Position numbers and translations under genes: made by a program. Shown one piece after another: positions 20,191 through 33,300 of a DNA stretch of 64,000 nucleotides (its first letter is position 1; each line of letters begins with the position of its first letter). Source of the stretch: Piper betle (lineage: Eukaryota > Streptophyta > Magnoliopsida > Piperales > Piperaceae); NCBI GenBank assembly GCA_033002965.1, contig JAURVB010012671.1, forward strand, positions 122,495 to 186,494. The letters are read 5' to 3'. The notes below the pieces were generated by a model, which was given only the letters and a program-made list of their open reading frames with translations, searched no databases and was not told the DNA's origin.

Positions 20191-23100
20191 CTAGATATAT
20201 GATGTTTAGATCAAAAAAATGTTTAATTAGTCCTTTTTTTCCAATAGAAAATTTACCACATACTTAATCATTTATGTACTAACCATTTGCAATGGTTAAA
20301 TATATTCTTTTCTTAATAACTGACCTGTTGAGAATTGAGATAACTAGTTAAACTATCTAAATTTATAGTTACTTAATTAAATAGCATTTTTATTTTTCAT
20401 CATCAAAGTGGTGATCATTTATTAGAGATCAGTTGAGAATGATCTGCCCGTAACAAAAATTGAACTCAAGATTACATATAAGAAATATGAGAAGAAAATG
20501 TCCTTAACCGACAGCAGGAGGTACAGAGGACAAAGAATGCAATAATTTTTTCTTGAAAGCAAGAGGGATGCAGTTGAAGGAGGAGCAGCCAAGCAGGTGC
20601 GGATCTCAACTCTTCCCTGCACCATGTTCTATCCACCTGATCGATCCTTCGCCATTACTCTTCACAAAAATATCCACAAAATGCTACTGCAACCATTTTT
20701 ATCTTTTAAAAAATAAAAACCGAAGCAAAGTTTTAGCGTATGATCTCATCATCTTCTATCAGAAAATCTTTATCTTCTCCGCGTTGGCCTACCATGGATG
20801 CTGCTTCGAATACTGATCAGCTGGTAAGCATTACCACACGTTGTTCAACTTCAGATTCTTCTATCCTCACCATCACATGAGAAAAATGTTCGAGAGCTGC
20901 CATTGGGGGGCATGTTTACAAAGTGGTGCTGTATGTAGCTCACACCTTTCTGTGGCAATGTCTTGTTCCTTGCTGGGCACCACCGTGTTTCAATATAACA
21001 GGCTTGTCCGCAAGAGAAGTAGCACTCAATACGACTCCACGGTTTGTAGGAATTCTATCTGAAATTAGAAATATTCTTTTCTTATCCTTTACAACTCTTT
21101 CAATTTGATTTCTGATTATCAGACAGATCTTTCATTTTTTTCCGGTCAATGAATAATTTGTCAAATCTATCGTCAATTTTTTTGAATGTTTGATTCATAG
21201 AGTCAAAGTCTACGAATGACTCCTTGATAACAGATTTAGTAATTAATTAAATTATCAGAACATATTATTTTTTATTAATTTAAAGTGTCAAATGAGTAAT
21301 ATATACTAATTTTATATAACTTTTTATTTATATAATTAAAATTTTAATATAAATAATTCTAAGTCAATTTTGAGTCACTCCATGTTATGTCGAATTGAAT
21401 TTGAGTTTCGAATTTTTAAACTATAACCATATCTTGTAGTTTTATGTTCATAAATGAATTAGATTGGAAATGTATCAATATATTTTGAGGGAAAACAAAA
21501 ACAAAAAGAAAAACTAGTTGGTTGATCATGGGAGTGTGCTGATTTATTTATTTTTATTCAGTAAACAAATCAATATGACATGATGCACGGGCACTATAAA
21601 TTATGTAATTAAGACTATTATATACTACGAATGCACATATAAAATTACGTTTTCTATTCTTTATAGAAATTTGCACCAACTAATAATCAGATTTTAATTG
21701 AAATATAACTTTTTTATAATTATTGTTGGGATTAAGATTCCACTTTACAAATTCCCAGCTAAATATACTCAAATTGAAATTATTTTGCTTTTTAATATAT
21801 ATTAATACCTTCTAAATTTAGAAATGCTACTTATTTTCACTTAAAGATGATCAGGGACTCATATAATTGCAATCTTAATGGTGTTAATAATCTTTTATTT
21901 TATTATTGTACCTAGTTGATTTATGTTGTATATACTTATTATTAATCGTTAAGCTGTGATTAAATACATCAAGAGCCGGCCATTTGTTTTTAATTATTGT
22001 TTAAGGATTTCATGAATATATAATACAAGTATTTATAAACATTTTATATAAATATGCAATAAAAATGCATTTGTTCATTTAAATACTCCAATAAAAAATG
22101 CATTTGTTCATACAAATACACCAATACAAATGTCCTTAAATCTATAGAGAAAGCGACGAAAATGCTGTATTTAGTGGTAAATGTTCTTTGTTTATGTGTT
22201 AATATCATACTGCACATGCCCAATGTAATATTCATATGGTTCATTTGTTCATATAAATACTCAAATAAAAAACCCATTTGGTTCACATTCTTCTCGAGCC
22301 GAATATTAAAATGCATTTTTTTGTACGGCTTACGTTGGGAGGGAAAGTAGGTGAGCCTCCGTGCTTGGGGTTCATCTGGGTAGCGCCAATAATTGCATAT
22401 AATATTAAGAAGGATTTAAAAATAGTTATTATAGTTCAGTGCATGATTTTAAAATTTTTTTATTTTAAAAATTCTCCGATTCGAATCGACTCTATAACTT
22501 GCTAAGTCAAACTTTATTGATTTCTCAAATCCATGCTATTTTCTGTTTAAATTAATTAAATCAATATTTTTAAGTAATACATACCACGCTTTTGATAATT
22601 TTAAATGCCACTGATATATATTAATACCATATAATTTTATGTTCACATAATTATAATTTTAATAAAAATAACTCTAAATCGACTTAAAATTGACTCCAAA
22701 TCGATTCTATTCCATGACATATCAAATCAAATTTAAATTTTGAGTTATTAAATTATAGCTGGTTGTTAATTTATTCTTTTAGCGTGGTATGACTAAAGTG
22801 ACGCCCAAGTGGTCAATGATACTTCTTAATCAAGTAACACTCGTCAATGTGCTGTCATTCACTCTAAAGGTTATCTCGATTTAAGCTAATTTAGAGTCGA
22901 TTATACTCATTATTTAACGTGTCATGGAAACTATATATGAAATAATTATAGGATTATTTTCTTAATGTTTAAAATTTATGAATATGTGATTTATATTATC
23001 TTAAAACTTTAATTTCATTAAATAATAGGTGATAGAATTTGATTTGGAGAACCAACAATTGAATTCAATTCTTTGAAGTCTAAATAAAATTATAAAACTA

Positions 23101-24340
23101 TGGTTTAGTAAATGAAAACTAAGCCTTAAATAATAATGGTGCAAAATACATATTAATTCGGCCCTAAACTTCATCAATATAATAACATTAGTTGTTAAGA
23201 CTTAAGACTGATTATAACAATTGCACTCCTTCTATTCTATGATAAACACCATTATGAACGTATAAATATGGTTTAAACTAATTTATTTTAAATAGGATCG
23301 AGTCTATTGAACTCCCAAACCATTATATCCAATGAATACGTATTATATTTGGGTTTGTCTGAGTGTCAGGCGTTTAATCGAGCCCAAATTTGGTCTCCTC
23401 CTTACCCTTATATTAATAGACAAGCTGGTCGTTGTCTTTAGTAAGTCATTCAGATCTCAAATCAAACAGTTTTTTTGAAGATCAAACAAGTTGATGGATG
23501 GGACAAAATCAAGGCTTGTACATCCTCATGAAGTTAATGGTGGCGACGCCCCTGCTTACGTACATATTTAGTGTTAATTACGACATGAACCCTGTCCAAA
23601 CTAAATACAAAAAATCATTTGGCCACACCAAATTATTTTAATATACATTTAAGACTGCTACTTCATAATGGTTATCTATTTTTTCTAACCTTAGAAAGCT
23701 ATTTTAAGTTGTACCCGCTTTTCTAATGCGAAATTTTTACAAGATTTATTTTTTGTAGAAAATTATAATATTGTAACTGATATTTAATTAAATATTGATG
23801 ATAAAATATATTTTTTTATGTCTAATAAAATATTTTGAATGATTCTTGCATCCGTAGTGTAGAGATGGAATACCCACTCAAATATCCTATTTGTAACTTT
23901 AAGATTTGATCGAATTCGGCTCGACCTAGTTGCCTCTGTAATATTTGAAACTATGATTAGAACGGTTAAATATTTGAATTTTAGCAATAATGAATTACAA
24001 TATGGAGCATAGTGCCAAGCATGGGGTAAAAATTGTCAACGGTTAAATAAGTAGATAATCACAGATGATCAGAAAAATCCCAACTTAAAATAATCATAAA
24101 GGCAGTACTTACCAAATCAATTAATTAAGCGTCCAAGATGGATTAATTAAGCCTTATAGCTACTTAGATTGATTGAGATTTACTAGAATTACTTTATTCT
24201 CTCAACGAGGAAGAGCTGCATGCATGAAAGGCTTACAAATGAACATGTGAATCACAATAAGGTTAAGCTTATTAATGTATTTCCATTAAAAAATCCTTTC
24301 ATTTCTAAATCATATGATGTTATTAATCAAATGTAATCTT
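20191..24340. other. Long gene-free AT-rich stretch
   Basis: I find no supportable gene in this 4.1-kb stretch. A short block at 20490-20650 and another at 20840-21060 are less AT-rich and could be decayed exons, but no frame or domain is recognisable. Near 22060-22300 an ATAAATACTCCAATAAAAAATGCATTTGTTCAT-like phrase is repeated two to three times in both orientations. Confidence 0.45.
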
Positions 24341-24436
24341 ATGATAATTGACCGAATGGGCTTGGTGGGCTATTTCACCCGTTTTTTGTATAAATCGTAA
24401 GGCTCAAACTTGGGCATCACATTCCACATGAAACCT

Positions 24437-24918
24437 CTTTACAAGTTTGGCTCATCCATATTCAGGTTTCCATTGAGGCCCATTGGGCTGTTTCTTATAC
24501 TGATAAAGCCCGTTTATAAGTGGATCATCTATTTGCACGTTTCCATTGAGGCCCATTGGGCTTTGTTTCTTATGCTGGTGAAGCCCATTTACTCATAATA
24601 AAGCCCATTTATAAGTGGCTCATCTTTGTGCAGATTTCTATTGAGCCCATTGGGCTGTTTCTTATACTGATAAAGCCCATTTGTAAGTTTGGCTCATCTA
24701 TATGAAGGTATCCATTGAGACCCATTGGGCTTTGTTTCTTATACTGATGAAGCCCATTTACTGATAAAGCCCATTTATAAGTTTGGCTCATCTTTCCATT
24801 GATGCCCATTGGGCTTTGTTTCTTATACTGATAAGCCCATTCATAAGTTTTGGCTCATCTATATGAAGGTTTCCATTGAAGCCCATTGGGCTTTGTTTTT
24901 TATTCTGATAAAGCCCAT
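24437..24918. repeat. Six-copy tandem repeat rich in site II (TGGGCY/GCCCA) motifs
   Basis: Six units of about 66-95 bp follow one another. Each contains GGCTCATCT or a variant, CCATTGAGGCCCATTGGGCT or a variant, TTTCTTAT and TGATAAAGCCCA. I count twelve GCCCA and six TGGGC cores inside, plus two TGGGC just upstream near 24357-24370. TGGGCY site II elements are bound by TCP factors in promoters of plant housekeeping genes. The array ends about 490 bp before the ARF-GAP start codon, so it may act as an upstream element of that gene, though a neutral tandem repeat is equally possible. Confidence 0.85.
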
Positions 24919-25404
24919 TTACCACATCATCTATGGCTGTGGATGTTTTAGATTAGACAGCATGGGACCAACATGGGGCATTTAATATCATCATCGCGAT
25001 GTTTCATTTGATAATTATGACTGATTTTTATCATTTCATTTTAAAAATCTGCGAACTATTTATGAAGCAAGAGAAAGAAAGGAGGAATGGACATGCATAT
25101 ATCGCATAGTTTTTCATGATCAACGTTTAATCTCGTCCAATAATCATTAAAAAAATAAAATTGTCCATAATCACATGATTAAAAGTTAAACCACCAAATT
25201 ATTTTATTTTTATTTCGTCAGAAGCATCAAATTAGTTAAATGCCATACCCTTCAAACCAAGAGGGCAATTTCGTCCACTTAACTTCCCCGTATACATTCT
25301 CCGCCCCAAATCCCGCCGACCTTCACCGCCGCCATCGGTCACCCCCCGCCGGCGTCGGCCAAGAAGCATTTCCCCTCCCGTTCGACCTCCGGCCACCGGC
25401 GATC
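24919..25404 (+). promoter_or_regulatory. Promoter-proximal region and 5'-UTR of the ARF-GAP gene
   Basis: An AT-rich segment gives way near 25260 to a C-rich leader leading to the ATG at 25405. No canonical TATA box is evident at a plausible distance, in line with a housekeeping-type promoter. Confidence 0.4.
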
Positions 25405-28400
25405 ATGGCATCGGACGGATTCGCCGACAAGAACGCCGTCTTTCGCAAACTCAAGTCGAAGCCCGAAAACAAGGTTTTGCTGTGCATTGCTGTTGTTGTT
25501 GCTGTTGTTTTCTTGGATCTGGATTGTGTGTTGCCAGATCTGGTTTGGGTGGTGTTGGTGGGATTTATGAATTTATTGTGTTTTTCTTTGCTTGGGGTGT
25601 AGATGTGCTTCGATTGCAATGCGAAGAATCCGACTTGGGCGTCGGTGACCTACGGCATTTTCCTCTGCATTGACTGCTCCGCCATGCATAGGAGCCTCGG
25701 TGTTCATGTCAGCTTCGTCAGGTGTCTACCGCGTTCCCCTCTGTCATGTTGAAAGATTGCATCTTTTTCGGCGGTTTACTGCCTTTTCTTTAGCTCAGTG
25801 TTGTATAGATTGCATCTCTGTGATTTGTTTTGTGTGCTATGGAAATGGCATTTTTTTTTCTCATACTGGTTATGTTTCTGCAATTGACATGTAGACTGGA
25901 AAGTGATTGTGTTTACTTATGTTTTGATTGTCATGGGTTGAGAAATAGTGTTAGAAGCAGCTGCTTGTTGTTTATGGTAATTTCTACCTCTCTTGTATGA
26001 AAACAAACAAGCTTTTTGATGTGTGCGATGGAATGACATTTTTTAATCCGTGTTAGAATGTGATTGTGTTTACTTATACTTTGTTCGGTGAGTCGGCTGC
26101 CCCGGTGGTCATGAATTAGGAAAGTGTTTGAAACAATTGGATTGTGTTTCAGTGCCTGCAATGGCTGTCATGCTTGGTGTTCTATATAACCTGAATATAG
26201 GAGGGGGTTGGTGTCATGAATGATGTCTAGCCATAAAAACTTTGCCGCTTTTTTGTGTGTCTTATGCCCCTTTTGGGCTAAAATGGACAGAGAGGAGTAT
26301 TCTTTTTGAGCTTTTAAGAATTTCAAATTTTCAGATCTACAAATTTAGACTCATGGAGTCCGGAGCAGCTGAAAATGATGAGTTTTGGGGGGAACAACCG
26401 AGCACTAGTTTTCTTTAAGCAACATGGGTGGGCTGAAGGAGGTAAAATTGAAGCAAAATACACGTCAAGAGCTGCTGACTTGTACAGACAGCTACTTTCA
26501 AAAAGAAGTTGCTAAAAGCACAGCTGATGACTTGCCCTCATCACCTGCTGCATCACAGTCCAAAAGTAATGACAATGGGCTAATCGACATTAACTCTTCT
26601 GTGGTGATTCCTTCACAAGAAAAGTTGGAGGCGAAGAGCAAAGATCCTGAAGTTGCTAATCATTCTGCAAAACCTTCTACCACTATCACTGCTAGTAATG
26701 TCAGAAAGCCTATTGTTGCAAGGAAAACAGGAAGCAAAACTGTTGGTCTTGGTGCGCGAAAACTTGCAACTAAGGTACTTGAACTTCATTGTTGTCTCCT
26801 TTAGTAATACCAAATTCCAGAATATGTAAGCAAGGATCATTTGCTATGAATTGCAATCTGTTTGTATAGGCAAATGAAAATATATATGATCAGAAACCTG
26901 AAGAACCAGCACCTGCTGTAACTATCCAGCCTAATACCTCTCAATCAGCTGGAGCTTCTTTCTCTTCACGCTTTGAATATGTGGAAAATGATCAGTCTAC
27001 TGAATCTAGGTCCGGTAGCATGCAAGTGATCAACCATGTTTTGCCCCCAAAATCGTCAAATTTTTTTGCTGACTTTGGAATGGATAATGGAATCCAGAAG
27101 AAAGGGAGCTCAAATTCCTCTAAAGTGCAGGTACATAATAGCATGCTTCGTGGATGCTGAGACATGTACAGCCATGGGTGTTGATTTTTAATATTGTAAT
27201 TTTTTTGAGTCCAAATAAGTCTTATGAGATGCGAAAGAGACAAATGAGCCTGAAAATCATCAAAGAAATGACTCATGAATTTGAAGTTCTAGACCACTTG
27301 CTACGTTTATAAGTTTGCACCGATGGTTAAGTAATAAATTATTCTAATATCCTCATATCGTAGGTGGCATTCATATTGTAGGATGAACCAAGCATATTTG
27401 GATTGATTTTCTTTTGTTAATAAGGTAGAGTTGCCAAGCTGTTTCTATACTCTGGACTTTGTTCATTAAATTATCTCAGTCCCAAATAATATGGATATGG
27501 TGGATGAAAAAGAAGGTTTTTTTTAACGATACAAAAACTTTTTTTACTAAGAAGCACAGAATGTGGTATGTGGTTAATTGTAAGCATCTTAAATTCCAAA
27601 CAGTTGGTACGACATAGGCTTATTGGGGTTAAGAAAGTGTCAGGATAGCTCGTATCAATTGCTGAAGTAATGGATGTAGCTAAATTCTTTTTTCATCTTT
27701 TTTGGGCATTTCTATGTGATTTGTTTCCTTTGAAGAGGGGGATTCTCTTGGTAGAAAAGAAGCATGCATTTAATGTAGTACCGCATTTTGATAACTCTCA
27801 AGACAAGGCCAGGTATCTTTCTTGTACTTTATGTCTGGCCAGGCATGATAGATTCTCTTGGCTTTCTGATCAACGTGGCACATTAAGTAATTGCTGCAAA
27901 CTGTCTATTTGGACATTTGAATAGAGTTTATAGCATATCAGAGATAGACATTGATTGAAATTAGGCATTAAAATAAACATTTTAATCTTGGCATTAAGTT
28001 AAGCTTTTTGACTTTCACCAGCGCGATTGTCTTTGTTGCCTCGTGGCTCTTCTGCAATAACACTGGTGACCTTGTAAGCTTTTGAACTTATTTTTGGAGT
28101 TCACAGGTTCAGGAAAGTAATGAAGCTAGACAAAAATTTTCGAATGCAAAGTCAATTTCATCAGCACAGTTCTTTGGTGATCAAAACAAAGCTGCTGATG
28201 GAGAGACTCAAGCAACCCTTCAAAAATTCTCGGTTTGTATGGCTTATTGATATCAATATACACTTTTATGCTAACCATTCTAGGTTAAAACTTTAGTAAG
28301 CTCAGTTGGACGTATCTTGATTCTAATTTTTCTTTTTGTGGATGATCTCATTACAAATATCCAGAATTCAACAGCCATATCTAGTGCTGATCTGTTTGGC

Positions 28401-29737
28401 AATGGAGTGGACGATCCTCAGCTTGATATGAGCGCTTCTGATCTAATCAACCGGATATCATTTCAGGTACACATCTTTCGTAATATCATCATTGAAAATT
28501 TTTCAGTGTACTTAGCAACCTAGTGCTGGTGACTAATGGCTGAGGCTAATGTTTGCGTGAATCGTGTTTGTCTTGTTTGCAAGTTTTGTTTGTGTGGAGC
28601 TGACTTAATTAAAGAGTAAAGGGCTGGGGTGAAGAGGAAGGACAACTGGGTGGGTCGGGGTGTGAGGGGGGGGGAAAGGGAAGATGGAGGACGGCTGTTA
28701 GAGTTTTTGTTTATTTATTTATTTATTATTATTTATTTATTATTATTATTATTACATTATCAAATTAATAGATTAATACATTAACAGATTAGGAAAATGA
28801 TAATGAAATATATATATTTTTGATGAGGTGTTTGAGTTTTCTACATTATTAAATTAAAATATAGTCTAACTTCGGTCATATTGTTGATATTTAACTTGTT
28901 GATGGTGTTAGAATCCAAGGGGTCTAAGTAATCATTTTTTAAATGCAGGGGATGTAAGCGATCATTTTTTAATGACGGGATGCAAGTGTTTGTTTTTTAA
29001 AACTAGGGGTGCAATTGATACTTTGCTTAATTAAATGCACAAGATACTACTACATTCTAGGTAAGTGAATATGTGTGCATGTGGAAATTTGTAATTATGA
29101 AGTATGTATTAGCGGTATTAGTATGTGTCGTGGAGGCTAGATGCTGGTCTTAATGTGAGAAACAGAAGTGCACTGAAGCTTGACGTGTGTATTTGGTTTT
29201 AAACCTTGTACTTGTAGTCTGGAAGCACGGGTGTGTTTGGTTAGCTAGAAAGAAATAGTTAAGTATCAAACTTTGCATTTCTAAAAATTATCAGGGGTTT
29301 GGATTACAGAAATTTTGAAGTCCAATTCTTTCTAAGTTGGCCCACAAGAAAAATATATACAAAAAATATATTTTGTTTAAAGCAAGAGAAAAAAGAAAGA
29401 AAATAACTTTTAATTCATGTTTCTTTTCTCCCCTTGCTATGCTTTACATTTGGAAGAAAAATTTAAATGTCAATACCATTATTTCTTTTCCATTTTGAAA
29501 ATGAAGTACTAGCTGAACAGAGTCATACCGACCAAAAATGTTGTTATTTGATATTTTAAGGCTAGATTCTTTAATGCAATGTCTCTTGAATCTTGTTTGA
29601 TGTTCATATTTTTAAAACGAAATTTTCAGGCATCGCAGGATATCTCGTCCCTGAAAAACATGGCTGGAGAGACTGGAAAAAAACTATCATCCTTTGCATC
29701 CAATTTGATGAACGATCTCCAGGATAGAATTCTATGA
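25405..29737 (+). CDS. Glo3-type ARF GTPase-activating protein (AGD8/9/10 group), seven exons, one frameshift
   Basis: It stimulates GTP hydrolysis by ARF1 on COPI-coated Golgi membranes, by family knowledge. Exons: 25405-25473, 25603-25721, 26335-26774, 26870-27130, 28107-28232, 28365-28466, 29630-29737; all introns are GT-AG and phases agree. About 407 residues, close to Arabidopsis AGD8-10. The ArfGAP zinc finger is complete: CX2CX16CX2C at C25, C28, C45, C48, with the catalytic arginine at R53 (MHRSLG). The C-terminal half carries the ISS motifs of ArfGAP2/3-type proteins ([31 protein letters not shown]). Exon 3 contains one extra A in the run at 26500-26504, shifting the frame between YRQLLSK and EVAKSTADD. 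The next gene is convergent, 635 bp away stop to stop. An AATAAA at 30106-30111 could be its polyadenylation signal. Confidence 0.93.
26500..26504 (+). other. Frameshift point in the ARF-GAP gene
   Basis: The run is A5; family-conserved codons before it ([16 protein letters not shown]) and after it ([13 protein letters not shown]) are joined only with A4. Both sides are intact and the downstream splice phases all fit the second frame. Confidence 0.85.
28467..29629 (+). other. Large intron 6 of the ARF-GAP gene with repeat content
   Basis: The 1163-bp intron contains a G9 run near 28667-28675 and a TTTA/TTA microsatellite (about 28709-28757). At 28915-29030 it repeats phrases such as GATCATTTTTTAA and GGGGTGCAATTGATA, suggestive of an old inserted element. 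No gene is seen inside. Confidence 0.5.
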
Positions 29738-30371
29738 GCATCTGCCTTCAGCAGAGTGTAAAACTTGCAATGGCAAACATCATCTGCCGTAAACCATTTT
29801 GAAGATAATAATTTTATGCATTTTTATATCCTATAATATTTTGTATTCTTTTTGATAGGCATATTTGGCTGTGAATGTTGTATAGACGTTTTTCTGCTAC
29901 AGTGTATCCCACAGCAGCGAGTTCAACCTTCAATGTTATTCTAATGCGTTGTAACTGCAAGATTCTGCCAAGTCTACCGAATTTGAATCACTTCTGAACT
30001 AACGTTACAATACTTGCTAAATTATAACCGACAGCTTTCAGGAGTAAGAAGGTATTCATGTGAGGTGCATACCGAGTAAGGGCATGTTTCTAATTTGTCA
30101 CCGTCAATAAATCAATTGACCCAAATCGCCTTGCTCTAGTTATTTTCTCAGTATTGCGCTCTGCATTATTTGCTCCCTAGTCTTCGGGTAATGTGCACCA
30201 CAAAATTACCACAATGATAAGAACACAAACTGCATGTGTTTTTTTCCTGTAAAAAAAATAATTGAACGCAAACAATGAATACTTTTGTAATCAGACAAGG
30301 AAATTTGACTTTATTTACAAGTTACAGCCACATTGTTACCACGTATATTTTCACGTTCCCAAAATAAAACG
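29738..30371. other. Shared 3' region between convergent genes
   Basis: This holds the 3'-UTRs of the ARF-GAP (plus) and the SCAI gene (minus). AATAAA occurs at 30106-30111 on the plus strand and at 30315-30310 on the minus strand, the latter about 60 nt beyond the SCAI stop. The transcripts could approach or overlap. Confidence 0.5.
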
Positions 30372-33300
30372 TCATACGGCCCCTGATTCATCATCACGTT
30401 CTACCTCCGAGTGCAGATTTCCATCGGGAAAGATGAAGCAATGAGCACAGCGAAAAATATTGGCTAGTTCAAATATTTTAGACTGGGATGTTGTGCTGGA
30501 GGGTAGAACAGATTCTGGAAGGCGGGGTACACATTCAGCACTGAATTCCTTCTTGTTGAATGTTGGTGCATAAAGTCCCAGGACAGATTTGCAGAATATG
30601 AATCTACAGACAAGTGTGAAATATAAACCACAAAAATCAACATCAAATTTTGTCGCAGAAAATTTATCGATCCACTCTTTTTTGAAGATAAAGGGCATCC
30701 ATTGATATTTTAAAGTGGCAGACTGGCAGAGTATATTCTTAATTTCATTACTCACAATCTAGAAAATATCCACAATACATAAAAAAATATTTAAGACGTG
30801 TTATACCTGAGAAGAAGTCGCCTAAGGAAAGGATCATGTATGATTTGCGCCCAAACTGGATTTAATGAGTCTGACGTTGCAAGTATTGAGGCCCACTCGG
30901 TGAATGCTAGAGAAAGCAACTGCTCTGCTTTGTTGTAGATCTCCTGCATTTATGAACAAAAAGAAACAGTAGGTTAAAAAATCATACAAAAGAAGGTAGA
31001 AAAAGCAAAGCAAATTTAATAAATATTGACTCATCCTCATACAACAGAGACACAAGCAACACAAAAGGAGATTAAGAGTGCTACTGTTTCAATTTCTGAA
31101 CCAGACAAGCCAAGTAGTAGGCAAAACGCCTGCAAAGGAGCTGTCAGAAACATGGTGAATTGGCTTCCATTAGGGTGGAGAGGCCCATGCCCAGAAGTGT
31201 ATGCGGGGCTTGGAGAACATGGAGAAAGGAGCATTGCTATTTTTTCTCCTACTTCTGACCTGCTGACAGCCTGCAAATATAAATTTTATTGACCATCAAA
31301 TTGCATAGCAAAATACAACACTGAGATTTTCAAAACTCCAAACCCAATGAATTAGAACATGCAACTTCATAATATACTTGATGAACTAAAATATGCACTT
31401 GAAATGAGTTAATCATCAATATCGCACAAATGCAATACTCAATTCCAGCCATCTGGTGTTATCTATGACTATGCCAAGATGTTTGACTAATCTTAGCGCC
31501 GTATATCTTTTTCTCCTATTACTAATGCACCACCAATACTCTAAATTTGATCAGAAGGCAAAATAATGCTAAGACTAAAATTAGCATTCTTACATCCAAA
31601 CAGTATCAACAATCACATTTGCCTGAATCATTCATGCACTTAAATAGTAATAGAATAATCCCTTCATCAAGTCATCTAAAATATAGGTTCAACAAATGTG
31701 CAGAAGGATAAAAGAAAAAAACTTGATTTTGCAACATGCCATAAATGATCCGCTGCTCTCACTGTCAACAATCAGAAAAAGTGGTCTTCTTGTAAATGGC
31801 ATCAAGTCACAAGGGTAAAGGCAATTTACACCTGAAAAACAGCTAAGCTTCATGTAATAACTTAAAAACATATATTAAAGGGAATAAATTATAACACATC
31901 ATTTAAAAGTATTAGCTCGATAAAAAAGGTTTCATGGGAGCCACAAACAGACAGTGGCCAAAATAAAAAAGTGACACCCAACTACTCAACAAACAAGAAT
32001 TGCAATAAATCCCACTACTGATTCCTAGGAAATACTTCAGAATGAAAATTGTACCTCTGTTTCCATGCGAACAAAGCCAAATACAACCACCATTGTTGCT
32101 TTGAGAAGAGGGAGGATTAGCACCATCACGAATGCCAATTGGCTCCAATTCGATGTTAACAGACGGAAGATCTTCCACAAGGTGATCAACACAATCACTT
32201 ACAGAAGCTCCAGATTCTGATGAATGCTGAGGAACACTAGATTTTCCTAAAATTGTAACGACATCAAAACCTAAGGCTGTAAAATAACTACACACACATA
32301 ATGGATGAGAAAGCAAATTTCATAGACTACTATTTTGAACCTGAGGCTGAAAGGTATATCAACAGAATACCATCAGGACGCAGCTCTTCACACAATGAAG
32401 CAAGAACCTGCAAGAAAATAACTAAAAGATGGAATAATGTAGGCAACAAGTTTTGTTTTCACCTAAACTTTAATTGTTTATCTATCCTAATAAGTGGTGA
32501 GCTGGTGGGTAGACACTGTCTACCCCAGTAAGTGAGAAGTCATGGCTTAATCAAAGTCTTGCAAGACAAATATCTTCAACCATATTTCCTACAATCAATC
32601 TATAAAACTAAAAGATTGATAGAAACTTTAGCAAAGAGCAAATTAGAGAAGAAAAAAGGGTAACAGTGAATAAGGCTAAGAGTGTAAAGGTAAAAACATA
32701 GGAGGATGCGCTTCATCATTAGGTCAAGTAATGACTGCAACTCACTTTTGCTATAGATCATAATTATAATTTTCAAGCTTGCACAATTTAAAAACATCGA
32801 GTAAGTTAATTTGCAAAATTGGATCATTTTGTAAAATGTGAATGATGACGACAAAAGAGAAACAAAATTTTACAAGAAATATTGGGTACAATGGCAATAA
32901 TCAGCAAAACATAGAAGCTATATATGGTGACTCATCTCCAAAATCAGAATGTGGCAAAAGTTCAATAAAAAATGAAAAACTACCTTCCTATGGAATTTGA
33001 GATAATAACACAGTATTTACAAAATTATGGTACCGATAAATACTGATAATACTAACCGCTAGAAAATGTGTAACAACAGGTCGATACAAGACAGCTTTTC
33101 GTGGGTTTGGTGGTAAACTCGGGTCAGTCATTGCAGGGAGTTGAGGAATCCGACCAGCCATCTCTACAGTAGAGCCACTGTTTGTACTGATGCCATTGAC
33201 TTGCGATTCTTTTGCTTGATAAAAAGAGCCACTTGGTTCCCACTCAAGGCACTGATGCATTCTAAATGTGTCTAGTGTGAGCTCTGCAAACTTTATCTGG

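Noticed and set aside
31026..31292. Plus-strand open frame of 88 codons
   Set aside because: Antisense shadow of SCAI exon 8.
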